Source: Caldisericia bacterium (GTDB lineage Bacteria; Caldisericota; Caldisericia; JAAYUI01). Taken from it: DNA of 44,615 bases. A program made the translations under genes and the position numbers. The stretch lies in NCBI GenBank assembly GCA_017992555.1, contig JAGOOK010000012.1:1-44615 (forward strand), written 5' to 3'. A model generated the notes under the pieces. That model saw nothing but the letters and a program-made list of their open reading frames with translations. It had not been told where the DNA came from and searched no databases. Each line of letters begins with the position of its first letter. Position 1 is the stretch's first letter. Positions 31,086 through 39,813 of this stretch are shown in pieces.

Positions 31086-32588
31086 TTATTTCCTCAGCGT
31101 TTGCGTGATTTCGCCGTCGCTGCCATGGACCCTGACTTCCAGTGGCATCTGGCCAGGGAGCGAGTGTGTGGCGCATGAGAAACATGGATCGTAGGCCCTG
31201 AAGGCCATTTCCACCATGTTGAGGATACCGTCGGAAATCATGCCGTCTTTTATGAGCCCTCTTGCGGCCTTTGCCGTGTCGATGCATATTGCGCCATGGT
31301 TGAAGGCAGTTGCAACGATCATGTTTACTTTTGTGACCATGGCGTTTTCGTCGGACTCGTAGTGGTGAATGAGTGTTCCCCTTGGCGCCTCAACGATCCC
31401 CATCCCCACCCTCTTGTTTGTGGTTGGTATGTTCCTGACTTTCGGGTCTACTATCTGGTTGTCGGAGAGCAATTCAACCAGCCTCTCGCAGGCATAGACC
31501 AGCTCGATGACCCTTGCCCAGTGGTTTGCAAGGCTGAAGTGCACCGGCGCGCCGCCCAGGGTCTCCATGAACCTCTGCCACTCTGCATTTGCCAGTGGTG
31601 TTGCCATTCCCTTCGATACGTTCAGCCTCGAAAGCGGAGCGACCCTTGTTAGCCCTGATTCCGGGCCATCTGTCAGGCCTTTCCATCCGACTTTTTTGAG
31701 ATATGGGAATTTGAGGTAGCTCCATGGCATTACCTGCTCTGACACTTCCTCCAGGTAGTTTTTGGCCTCAAATTTGGTGAATTCCTTGCCCTTTGGATCA
31801 ATAACCCTGACTTTTCCGTCGTAGAAATTTGTGTGGTTGTTTTCGTCCACAAGGCCCATGTGGTAGCTTTCGTGGTAATACAGGTCCTTGTTTGTGATGA
31901 TGTCGAGGTATGTCTTGTTGGAAAGAACGACTGATTCAAGTATTTTGACAGTTTTTTTGGCGAACTCCAGCAGTGTTTTTGCCTGTGATAGCATCTCGGT
32001 GCGATCTTCCTTGGAAATCGGCTTGCTGATCCCGCCCGGAAGCCCGAATACTGGATGGGTCGCCCTTCCACCGATTCTGGCCTGGATGTCCTGGGCCATG
32101 ACCCTTGCATGAAGGACCTCTGCACCAAGTTCTCTGCCAACGGCCTCAATCACGCCAACAACGTTTCTTTTTGATGCTGGTGCTCCAGGGCCGCGAACGA
32201 AATCTGGTGCGCCGAGTGCATAGAAATGGGAGATATGGGAATGTATATAATGCCCGCAGTATGCGGCCTCCCTGAGCATCTTGGCCGTTTTTGGCGGGTC
32301 GACATCAAACATCATGTCCAGGGCCTTTGATGATGCAAGGTGGTGCGCCCATGGGCATATTCCACAAAGCTGGGTCACTATGCGTGGCAGTTCTTCAACC
32401 GGCCTGCCCTTGCAAAACTCCTCGAAACCCCTTAGTTCCACGATCTGGAAGAAACACTCGTCAACATTGCCGAAGCTGTCGAGGAAGATCTCTATCTTTA
32501 CATGTCCGTCGAGCCTTGTTCCTGGGGAAATTGTTATCTGGTTGGTTTCGGCCCTGTGTTTTTCATCAAAGATGATTGGTTCTGCCAT
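31086..32588 (-). CDS. mvhA: [NiFe]-hydrogenase large subunit, MvhA type (group 3)
   Basis: A 500-residue catalytic subunit carrying the NiFe centre. ATG 32588 follows AGGAATAA and gives MAEPIIFDEKHRAET. The N-terminal cysteine pair is in LCGICPWAHH (about residues 62-71) and the C-terminal pair in DPCFSCATH. After the final His about 25 residues remain (starting SLPGQMPLEVRV), the peptide removed on maturation. Sequence type and gene neighbours place it with cytoplasmic F420-non-reducing hydrogenases of methanogens (Mvh), which feed H2-derived electrons to HdrA. No membrane anchor or Tat signal is present in this operon, consistent with a soluble complex. Confidence 0.93.
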   Translation of the reverse strand: MAEPIIFDEKHRAETNQITISPGTRLDGHVKIEIFLDSFGNVDECFFQIVELRGFEEFCKGRPVEELPRIVTQLCGICPWAHHLASSKALDMMFDVDPPKTAKMLREAAYCGHYIHSHISHFYALGAPDFVRGPGAPASKRNVVGVIEAVGRELGAEVLHARVMAQDIQARIGGRATHPVFGLPGGISKPISKEDRTEMLSQAKTLLEFAKKTVKILESVVLSNKTYLDIITNKDLYYHESYHMGLVDENNHTNFYDGKVRVIDPKGKEFTKFEAKNYLEEVSEQVMPWSYLKFPYLKKVGWKGLTDGPESGLTRVAPLSRLNVSKGMATPLANAEWQRFMETLGGAPVHFSLANHWARVIELVYACERLVELLSDNQIVDPKVRNIPTTNKRVGMGIVEAPRGTLIHHYESDENAMVTKVNMIVATAFNHGAICIDTAKAARGLIKDGMISDGILNMVEMAFRAYDPCFSCATHSLPGQMPLEVRVHGSDGEITQTLRK

Positions 32589-32592
32589 TTGC

Positions 32593-33612
32593 TTATTCCT
32601 CCGCGTCCTCAACGGCCTCGTTGATGATTGCATTTCCAAAAGTGTATCTGTAGAAAGTCCCCAGTGGGTCGGGAACCTGCGCAACGATCTTTTCCAGTTC
32701 GTCATCGGTCATGTCAAGCTCGTGGTCAGTCATGTCCAGTATTGATCCAAGAGCCGAAAGCATTGAAGCACCCTGGTCCAGGACAAGCCCGGTTGGGCCA
32801 TAGCACCCCCTGCATGGCATGTTGCCGATTTTTGTGCACTGGGCACCACAGCCGGCCCTTGTCGCGACACCAAGGCAGATTATACCCTGCTCGAGAAAAC
32901 ACTTTTCAGGATCAAGCTCGATTTCGTAAGGCCTGTTTATCTTCTTGATGTTGTATTTTTCAGGTTTTACCCTTGGGCACTCTTCGCAAAGGGTTTTTTC
33001 TGATGCGATTATTGCACCTTTTGGCGGGAGTGGCGTTCCTTTGGTAACGTAGCTGTGCACTGCCCCGACAAAGGTTTTTATGGTTGAGACGGCAGGCGGA
33101 CAACCCGGGAGATAGTAGTCAACATCAATGATTCTGTCCATCGGGACTATTTTTTGCTCTGCCTCTGGCAGCGTGAGCGTCCTCCCGAGGGGAGTTTTCC
33201 ACTTGTGTTGTGGCGTTACACCCTCTGGGTTGACTGTTGATGCTGTGTCTTTTCCGTAGACAGTTTGCCATATCTTGCCCATTCCGCCTTTTACGGAATT
33301 GGCAAGCGATGGTATTCCTCCGAATGCCGAACAGGCTCCAAAGGCCACCATCAGTTTTGATTTCTTCCTGAGCAGTTTTGCAAGGTGGACGTTTTCTTCG
33401 TCCCTCATGGAGCCATGCACCAGAGAAGCAGTGATATATCCGTCAGGCATCTTTTCGAGGTCTTCGTACTTGGTGTCGACGTAGGTTTGTGAGAACACTA
33501 TGTCGGCTATGTCGAAAAGGTCAAGCAGCATCCCGTCGATGTCGATTATGGCCATGTCGCAGCCATCGCATGTGGCGGCAGTGGCAATGGCAAGTCTAAT
33601 TTTTTCAGACAT
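32593..33612 (-). CDS. mvhG: [NiFe]-hydrogenase small subunit, MvhG type
   Basis: A 339-residue electron-transfer subunit. ATG 33612 follows AAGGAAG and gives MSEKIRLAIATAATCDGCD. The proximal-cluster ligands begin with TCDGCD (CxxC) and continue with GACSAFGG and LPGCPP. Downstream cysteines in LCEECPR, CFLEQGIICLG, GCGAQC and MPCRGCYG supply the medial and distal [4Fe-4S] clusters. The absence of a twin-arginine signal makes it cytoplasmic. The start overlaps the mvhD stop by eight bases. The C-terminus carries a short near-repeat (DMTDHELDMTDDELE). Confidence 0.92.
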   Translation of the reverse strand: MSEKIRLAIATAATCDGCDMAIIDIDGMLLDLFDIADIVFSQTYVDTKYEDLEKMPDGYITASLVHGSMRDEENVHLAKLLRKKSKLMVAFGACSAFGGIPSLANSVKGGMGKIWQTVYGKDTASTVNPEGVTPQHKWKTPLGRTLTLPEAEQKIVPMDRIIDVDYYLPGCPPAVSTIKTFVGAVHSYVTKGTPLPPKGAIIASEKTLCEECPRVKPEKYNIKKINRPYEIELDPEKCFLEQGIICLGVATRAGCGAQCTKIGNMPCRGCYGPTGLVLDQGASMLSALGSILDMTDHELDMTDDELEKIVAQVPDPLGTFYRYTFGNAIINEAVEDAEE

Positions 33613-34063
33613 GGGCCACTTCCTTTCTTTCATTCTCTTCCATGAGCTTGGTTCTTAGTGGTGACAGCCCAAGCTTGTCAATCTGGGTGGAGAAGTTTCT
33701 CATTGTGTCGGCAAATTTCTGGCCTTCAGACGCAGAAATCCATTCCAGGGCAAATCTTTTTGGGGATATGCCGATTTGCTTGAGCATCATCTCAAGGAGT
33801 TTTATCCTTCTTCTCTCCCTGTAGTTTCCGGATATGTAATGGCAATCTCCGGGATGGCACCCGGCCACTATCACGCCATCAGCACCTTTCGCAAAGGCCT
33901 TCAGGACGAGTTCTGGGTCGATTCTTGCGCTGCACATTGTGCGTATCAGCCTGAAATTCGTTGGCATTTGGAACCTTGATACACCTGCAAGGTCGGCACC
34001 GGCATAAGTGCACCAGTTGCATGAAAGAACGACAATCAGGGGTTTGTTTTTCTCTGCGCTCAC
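33605..34063 (-). CDS. mvhD: MvhD-type [2Fe-2S] subunit linking hydrogenase and HdrA
   Basis: A 152-residue protein of the MvhD/FlpD family, the wire between the hydrogenase (or formate dehydrogenase) and HdrA in methanogen bifurcating complexes. All expected cysteines are present: VLSCNWCTYAGADLAG (residues about 13-28), TMCSARI, and VAGCHPGDCHY. It lies between hdrA and mvhG, and its start overlaps the hdrA stop by four bases. This is the canonical copy; a divergent second copy lies at 37115. Confidence 0.93.
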   Translation of the reverse strand: MSAEKNKPLIVVLSCNWCTYAGADLAGVSRFQMPTNFRLIRTMCSARIDPELVLKAFAKGADGVIVAGCHPGDCHYISGNYRERRRIKLLEMMLKQIGISPKRFALEWISASEGQKFADTMRNFSTQIDKLGLSPLRTKLMEENERKEVAHV

Positions 34064-37000
34064 CTTACCGCCTCCTCCAGAACTGCATCAATCATGGATG
34101 CAAGCTGTTTTGTTGTGAAGCCGAGTTGCTCCATGGCTCCAGATGGGCAGGCCGCCGCACAGGCGCCACAGCCCTTGCACAGTGCCTCATCGACATTTGC
34201 AACCTGTTTCTCGCCAACATTCTTCAAATTTATTGCGCTGTATGGACACATTGGAAGGCATATCCTGCAGGCATCGCAGATGTCTTCGTTTACATTGGCA
34301 ATTGCTGCTTCGGAAAGGAGCTTGTCCTTTGATATTACAGTGAGCGCTCTTCCTGCGGCGGCACTTGCCTGGGCAAGTGTTTCATCGAGCATCCTTGGAT
34401 GGTAGGCCATTCCTGCAAGGTAAACGCCGTCTGTTGCGAAGTCTACCGGGCGGAGCTTGACGTGGGCCTCGAGGAAGAAACCCTCGTCATTGATTGGTAC
34501 TTTGAGAATTGTTCCGATGTCCTTGTTGTCGGGGTTTGGCTCAACGCCAGATGACAGGATCAGAAGGTCTGCCGGTATTTCCAGTGTTGTTCTAAGCACT
34601 GGATCAAATATTCTCGCGAAGAGTTTTCCGTCATGCTTGATGACCTCAGGCTTGCGCTCTGGATCCCACCTGACAAAGATTACACCTTTTTCTCTTGCCT
34701 TGTTGTAATAGTGTTCCCTGAAACCATAAGTGCGTACATCCCTGTATAGGACATAAACTTCTGCGTTCGGGTTCTCTTCTTTTGCAAGATTGGCGTTTGC
34801 TACTGCTGTTGAACAGCATATGCGGGAGCAGTATGGGTGTTCGTCATTCCTGGATCCGACGCATTGTATCATTACGATGGATTTTGCATCCTTGATGCCA
34901 TTTCCCTCTATGAGCTTTTTCTCGAATTCGAGCTGGGTGAGGACCCTTGGGTCTTCGCCATAGAAGTATTCTTTTGGTTTGTGCTGGTTGGCGCCCGTTG
35001 CAACAACTATTGCACCTACGCTTATCTCTTCTTTTTCTCCTGTGGCCGTGTTTTTGAGAATTGGCTTGAAACTGCCAACAGAGCCGGACAGATCGCCAAG
35101 AACAGTGTTCGTTTTGATAGTTATGAGTTTGTTTCTGGTGGCCTCGAAAATGAGTGATTTGAGATATGCCTGCATGTCGCCAACTTCGTTGGTGTATCTG
35201 GCGTATTTGAGGTTTCCACCCAACTCGCCTGTTTTTTCGATGAGTGTGACGGGATAGCCGTTTCTGGCTATGTCCAGAGCGGCATTCATTCCTGCCGCAC
35301 CGCCACCAATCACAAGGGCGGACTGGGTGACCGGCAATGATCTTCTGGTTAGTGGCTGGAGCATTCTAGCTTTTGCAACCGCGACCCTTACGAGGTCTCT
35401 AGCCTTTTCTGTGGCGTTGACCGGGTCACCCTGGTGTATCCATGAGCAGTGCTCCCTGATGTTTGCCATTTCGACCAGGTATGGGTTTAGCCCTGATTCC
35501 CTAAGGGTTTCCTGGAAAAGCGGTTCGTGGGTCCTTGGTGTGCAGGATGCCACAACAACCCTATTCAGGTTGTTGTCTTTTATCGATTTGGAAATCAGTT
35601 TCTGGGTGTCCTGGGAGCACGTGTAGAGATTGTGCTCTGCAACAACAACATTTGGCAGTGTCTTTGCATAGTCCATCACATCAACAACATCGACCGTATT
35701 GGCTATGTTGATGCCGCAATGGCAGATAAAAACTCCAATTCTTGGCTCTTCGCCAAGAACATCTGTTTGTGGAGGATACTCTTTCTCCACTAGGCAGGTT
35801 GCCCTTCCTGCGGCACAATCCACGCCGGCTTTGGCCGAAGCTCCAATTGCCTGAGCCACTGTCTCTGGAATGTCTTTGGGGCCAGAAAAAGCGCCGGCCA
35901 CATAGATTCCGCTCCTGCTTGTCGAAAGCGGGTTTGTGTAGTCAGTTTTGGCAAAACCGTCTTCGGACAGTTCCAGTCCGAGGTTGTCTGCAAGTTTTTT
36001 TACTGTCTCCGAGGTCTGGAGTCCAACTGATAGCACGACAAGGTCGAAGGTTTCGGTTTTTTCAGTGCCATCTTCAGACTCGTACCTGAGCGTGAGATCA
36101 TGTGTTACAGGATCTTCCATTACTTCCGGGATACGGGAGCGTATGTAGCGGATCCCGTATTCGTTTTGTGCCCTATTGTAGTATTGCTCGAACCCTTTGC
36201 CTACAGCCCTCATGTCCATGATAAAGATTGTCTGTTCAATGTCCGGGACGTGCTCCCTTGTCATGATTGCTTCTTTGGTGGCATACATGCAGCACACGGC
36301 TGAACAGTAGGGTTTTCCGGCTTTGGGGTCCCTGGAACCAATGCATTGGAGCCAGGCGATCTTTTTCGGGATTTTGCCATCAGATGGCCTTAGAACGTGG
36401 CCCTGATATGGACCTGAGGCATTCAGGACGCGCTCAAACTGTATCGAGCTGATGACGTTTGGATACCTGCCATAGCCATATTCAGATTTCAGTTCTGGCC
36501 TGAATTCTTCAAAGCCAGGGGCCAGTATGACTGCACCGACATCAAGCGTTCTCTCTTCTTGCTTGTCGGAGTATTTTACGGCTTTGGCAAGGCAGACATT
36601 TTCGCACATCTGGCAACCTATGCATGCATTTCTGTCGATTGTTGCCACGAGCGGTATGGCCTGCGGGAACTCGATGAAGATGGCCTTTTTGCCAGCCAAC
36701 CCCTCGTTGAATCCCGATATGCAGTGGACCGGGCAATACTGCATGCATGTTCCGCAGCCGGTGCAGAGTTTTGGGTCAACGTATCTTGGATAAACATTTA
36801 CGTTGGCCTTGAAATTGCCAGGGCGCCCTGTAACGTGGGTCACCTCGGCATTGGTGATTATTTCAATGTTCTGGTTCCTGCCGCATGAAACCAATTTTGG
36901 AGAGAGGATGCACATCGAGCAGTCGTTGGTCGGGAATGTCTTGTCCAGCTGGGCCATTACGCCGCCAATTGCCGGCGAGCTTTCCACCATGTAGACCTTG

Positions 37001-37104
37001 AAACCTGCTTCAACAAGGTCAAGGGATGTCTGGATTCCTCCGATGCCACCACCCACAACGAGCACCGAACCAAATGTTTTGTCAGTTTTTCCTGTTGTTG
37101 TCAT
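34060..37104 (-). CDS. hdrA: Double-length HdrA-type bifurcating flavoprotein
   Basis: A 1014-residue protein, about 1.5 times a usual HdrA, made of two HdrA-like halves. First half: FAD site VVGGGIGGIQTSLDL (about 16-30), Cys motif NDCSMCILSPKLVSC (about 60-74), an inserted ferredoxin with CTGCGTCMQYC and CIGCQMCENVC (about 113-170), and CSAVCC (about 268). Second half: the HdrA N-terminal-type domain GVFICHCGINIA (about 456), a second FAD site VIGGGAAGMNAAL (about 596), CSRICC (about 757), and a C-terminal ferredoxin with CDACRICLPMC and CKGCGACAAAC (about 941-987). HdrA splits electron pairs between a disulfide and ferredoxin. The second half has no NDCSMC motif, so the two flavins probably differ in role. 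Confidence 0.9.
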   Translation of the reverse strand: MTTTGKTDKTFGSVLVVGGGIGGIQTSLDLVEAGFKVYMVESSPAIGGVMAQLDKTFPTNDCSMCILSPKLVSCGRNQNIEIITNAEVTHVTGRPGNFKANVNVYPRYVDPKLCTGCGTCMQYCPVHCISGFNEGLAGKKAIFIEFPQAIPLVATIDRNACIGCQMCENVCLAKAVKYSDKQEERTLDVGAVILAPGFEEFRPELKSEYGYGRYPNVISSIQFERVLNASGPYQGHVLRPSDGKIPKKIAWLQCIGSRDPKAGKPYCSAVCCMYATKEAIMTREHVPDIEQTIFIMDMRAVGKGFEQYYNRAQNEYGIRYIRSRIPEVMEDPVTHDLTLRYESEDGTEKTETFDLVVLSVGLQTSETVKKLADNLGLELSEDGFAKTDYTNPLSTSRSGIYVAGAFSGPKDIPETVAQAIGASAKAGVDCAAGRATCLVEKEYPPQTDVLGEEPRIGVFICHCGINIANTVDVVDVMDYAKTLPNVVVAEHNLYTCSQDTQKLISKSIKDNNLNRVVVASCTPRTHEPLFQETLRESGLNPYLVEMANIREHCSWIHQGDPVNATEKARDLVRVAVAKARMLQPLTRRSLPVTQSALVIGGGAAGMNAALDIARNGYPVTLIEKTGELGGNLKYARYTNEVGDMQAYLKSLIFEATRNKLITIKTNTVLGDLSGSVGSFKPILKNTATGEKEEISVGAIVVATGANQHKPKEYFYGEDPRVLTQLEFEKKLIEGNGIKDAKSIVMIQCVGSRNDEHPYCSRICCSTAVANANLAKEENPNAEVYVLYRDVRTYGFREHYYNKAREKGVIFVRWDPERKPEVIKHDGKLFARIFDPVLRTTLEIPADLLILSSGVEPNPDNKDIGTILKVPINDEGFFLEAHVKLRPVDFATDGVYLAGMAYHPRMLDETLAQASAAAGRALTVISKDKLLSEAAIANVNEDICDACRICLPMCPYSAINLKNVGEKQVANVDEALCKGCGACAAACPSGAMEQLGFTTKQLASMIDAVLEEAVR

Positions 37105-37114
37105 GGTGCTCCTT

Positions 37115-37900
37115 TCAAGCCTGGATGTACTGGAAATATCTGCCAGACAACCCTGCCTCGTTCACCATTCCGGAATGCTCAAGCTCCTGTATGAGATTGA
37201 ACACTTCGGGTTCCGGAAAATTGGACTGTTTTGCGATTTCCGGTATTGTCATCGGTATCTTGTCAATTTTGCCAAGCACGGCATAGAGGCGATATTTGTG
37301 CTTGATCTTGTCAATGATCATCTCGTCAAATTCTTGCTGGGATATCTTGAGATCGTAGGTATTGCCTATTTCGGTGAGCTGGTTTTCCTTGCCCACCATC
37401 CAGCCTATTTCAGGGTCCTGGGTGACCTTTCTTGCCATCATGAGCTTTTCCCTGACATCTTCTGGAGTAAAGTTTTCAGTTTCTGCCTGGCCAAGCGGCC
37501 CAAGTTTCAGGATTTTTTTCCTGAACTGCTCGAGCGGGTCGCTGATGAGCTGGAGGAAACCAAGCGAAATTTCGACCCTTCCTGGGTCAAACCCTGCGAA
37601 TTTGAGAAGATTTTTTGCGAAGTGCATCCTTCTTTTTGCTATGAAATTTCCATCCCTGTAGTTGCACTCGTATGAGTCGCACCCGGCCACAAAAACGCCG
37701 TCTGCGCCCATCTCCATGGCTTCAAGGACGTTGTCTGCCATGATCCTTCCCGAGCAGAGCACCCTTAATATTCTTGGTACGCCCCTGTAAGGTGCTCTTA
37801 TTGGACCGACAAGGTCTCCTGAGGCTGATGAGCACCAGTTACAGACAAAAGCGACAATCTTTGGGTTGAATATTCCTCTTTTTGCTGGTTGTTGTTCCAT
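37115..37900 (-). CDS. Second MvhD-like iron-sulfur subunit with C-terminal extension
   Basis: A 261-residue protein. The N-terminal 130 residues follow MvhD: FVCNWCSSASGDLVG (about 17-31), VLCSGRI, and VAGCDSYECNYRDGN, where the usual HPGDC reads DSYEC but the cysteines are kept. A helical linker (about 135-205) leads to a C-terminal region (MTIPEIAKQSNFPEPEVFNLIQELEHSG) with the pattern of a winged-helix fold. It lies directly upstream of hdrA. It may connect HdrA to the polyferredoxin/flavoprotein module just as MvhD connects it to the hydrogenase; this pairing is an inference from gene order. Confidence 0.82.
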   Translation of the reverse strand: MEQQPAKRGIFNPKIVAFVCNWCSSASGDLVGPIRAPYRGVPRILRVLCSGRIMADNVLEAMEMGADGVFVAGCDSYECNYRDGNFIAKRRMHFAKNLLKFAGFDPGRVEISLGFLQLISDPLEQFRKKILKLGPLGQAETENFTPEDVREKLMMARKVTQDPEIGWMVGKENQLTEIGNTYDLKISQQEFDEMIIDKIKHKYRLYAVLGKIDKIPMTIPEIAKQSNFPEPEVFNLIQELEHSGMVNEAGLSGRYFQYIQA

Positions 37901-37908
37901 TTGTCCCC

Positions 37909-38574
37909 CTAGTATGACCTGATGACTTCTTTTATCTGGTCAGAGAGCTTGTCTGTGGTGTGGTAGTTCATGAATATTGCACCGTAAGGACAGCTTGTTG
38001 AGCAGAGCGAGCATCCCCTGCAAAGCTCGGAGTTTGTTCTGGCTTTCAGGCCCCTCTCTGTCTGCACCATGGTGATGGCGCCAAACGGGCACACCTCGAC
38101 GCAAAGTCCGCAACCAATACAAAGATTGTCATCCCTCATCTCGACCTCTTCGTAGACAAGCGCATCTTTTGGGCAGGCGTCCACGCAGGCCGGTATTGGA
38201 ACATCAAGGCACCTGTCACATTTGAGCACCTTGGTGTAGTCCTCATTGGGAAGCACTCCGCCGTATGGGCAGTTCATGACGCACATCCAGCATGCGATAC
38301 ATTTGTCGTAATCAACGTTGACCATTCCTGTTTCCGGGTCAAAGTGCATTGCACCGGTCATGCAGGCTGTTACACATGGAGCATCGTCACAGTGCCTGCA
38401 CCTTAACGGGTAGGGTCTGGTTCCGGCAAGCTCCACATGGACCCTCTGTTTTGAGAGTTGTTTGTCTATTTCGTGGGGTATTTCGGAATCTTCGGGAGTG
38501 TGTTTTTTGAGGCAAGCCCTTTCGCAAAGCCTGCAACCAACACATTTTTCGAAGTCCACAAGGATTGTTTTCAT
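37909..38574 (-). CDS. Polyferredoxin, CooF/HycB-like, with six [4Fe-4S] motifs
   Basis: A 221-residue electron carrier. The first four motifs are arranged as in CooF/HycB/DmsB-type ferredoxins: CVGCRLCERAC, CRHCDDAPCVTAC, CIACWMCVMNC and CDRCLDVPIPACVDAC. Two further motifs, CIGCGLCVEVC and CRGCSLCSTSC, form an added bacterial-ferredoxin module in the last 85 residues. All six are complete. It is encoded directly after an NAD(P)/FAD oxidoreductase. CooF plus such an oxidoreductase (FNOR) is a known pair in carbon-monoxide-dehydrogenase clusters, but no cooS is present here. Confidence 0.88.
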   Translation of the reverse strand: MKTILVDFEKCVGCRLCERACLKKHTPEDSEIPHEIDKQLSKQRVHVELAGTRPYPLRCRHCDDAPCVTACMTGAMHFDPETGMVNVDYDKCIACWMCVMNCPYGGVLPNEDYTKVLKCDRCLDVPIPACVDACPKDALVYEEVEMRDDNLCIGCGLCVEVCPFGAITMVQTERGLKARTNSELCRGCSLCSTSCPYGAIFMNYHTTDKLSDQIKEVIRSY

Positions 38575-38583
38575 TGTGACCTC

Positions 38584-39813
38584 CTAGAAAACCAGCAAGG
38601 CAAGCTTGTCTTCGAGGACATCTTCCTTGTGGCCTTTCACGGAAACCTGTTTTTTGATGAGACCATTGAGGGTCCCTATTGTTGTTATCTTGCCAACAAA
38701 CAGGGCGCCTATGACCTTGTCATCCATCAGGATGACCTTTCTGTACAGTCCCTCCCTGATGTTCTGGTTTATCATTACCTCAAACTGGCCGCCTGTTGGT
38801 TTTATGTTGCCTATGGAGATGCAGGAGAGGCCGTAGAACTGGAATGAATTCATCCAGAACCAACCCCTGTATTCCCTTGGTATTCCAACCATGTTGAAAC
38901 CGGCGATGCGGCCCTGTTCGGAGGCTCTTGGCCAGACGAGGTTTGTTGTTGACCTTCCAAATGATTCCTCAAAGGTCTCTGTGCAGTCGCCTGCGGCCCA
39001 GACGTTTGGAATGTTTGTCCTCATGTGGTTGTCAACGATTATGCCCTCGCCAGTCTTGATCTCGGTGTTTTTGAGGAACTTGAGGTCAGGTTTGACGCCT
39101 TTTGCGAATATCAGTATGTCGCACTCGTGCTCATCACCCGACTCGAGGACGACACCTTCAACTTTGTCCTTGCCGAGGACTTCACTTATCGATGTGTTCA
39201 GGATGACTCTAATTCCCTTGCGGTCCAGCCTCCTTTTTACAATGGAGGCCGCCGTTTCGTCGAGCAGCTGTGACATGATCTGGTTTGAGGCTATAACAAC
39301 TGTTACATCGAGCCCAGCATCGACGAGACCTTGTGCAGCCTTAAGGCCAACAAGGCCACCCCCGATTACAAAGGCTCTTCTGGCATCTTTGGTTTTTTCT
39401 TTTATTTTCTTGGCTGTGTCGAGGTCGGTGAATGTGTAGATTCCATCAAGGTCTTTTCCCGGCATGTCTGGAACCTGGGATTTTCCTCCTGTAGCTATCA
39501 GGAGCTTGTCGTAAGAGATTTCCTTGCCATCCTTGAGTATTAGCCTGTTTGAGATTGGCTCGAATCTGACAACTGCATTTCCAAGCTCAAGCTTGATGTC
39601 TCTTTTGTCATACCAGTCCTGCTCGTGGTAGAACATTTTTTCAAGGGTCGTTTCGCCACCGATGTAGTATGAAATGAGGGGCCTTGAATAGCTGAGGAAA
39701 TTCTCTTCGCTAATCATACAAATTGAGCCATCCCTGTCTTCAGACCTTATTGTGTCAGCGGCCCTCAAACCCGCTATGCCATTACCAACTATCACATATT
39801 TGTAGTGTTCCAT
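38584..39813 (-). CDS. NAD(P)/FAD-dependent oxidoreductase (FNOR / NADH:rubredoxin-reductase-like)
   Basis: A 409-residue flavoprotein of the pyridine-nucleotide disulfide oxidoreductase fold without the redox disulfide. FAD binding: VIVGNGIAGLRAADTI (about residues 7-22) and the late VWAAGDCTE (about 272). NAD(P) binding: VIGGGLVGLKAAQGL (about 148-162), where strand 2 ends VVIASNQ, lacking a clear Glu or Arg marker, so NAD versus NADP is undecided. The C-terminal 100 residues resemble the reductase domain of NROR/NirB-type enzymes. The ATG shares one base with the hdrB stop (TGATG). It likely adds NAD(P) as an electron donor or acceptor to the Hdr complex. Confidence 0.87.
   Translation of the reverse strand: MEHYKYVIVGNGIAGLRAADTIRSEDRDGSICMISEENFLSYSRPLISYYIGGETTLEKMFYHEQDWYDKRDIKLELGNAVVRFEPISNRLILKDGKEISYDKLLIATGGKSQVPDMPGKDLDGIYTFTDLDTAKKIKEKTKDARRAFVIGGGLVGLKAAQGLVDAGLDVTVVIASNQIMSQLLDETAASIVKRRLDRKGIRVILNTSISEVLGKDKVEGVVLESGDEHECDILIFAKGVKPDLKFLKNTEIKTGEGIIVDNHMRTNIPNVWAAGDCTETFEESFGRSTTNLVWPRASEQGRIAGFNMVGIPREYRGWFWMNSFQFYGLSCISIGNIKPTGGQFEVMINQNIREGLYRKVILMDDKVIGALFVGKITTIGTLNGLIKKQVSVKGHKEDVLEDKLALLVF

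Noticed and set aside
31086-32588. Selenocysteine in the hydrogenase large subunit
   Set aside because: Both NiFe-binding motifs have cysteine codons (LCGICP, DPCFSC), and no in-frame TGA interrupts mvhA, mvhD, hdrA or hdrB.
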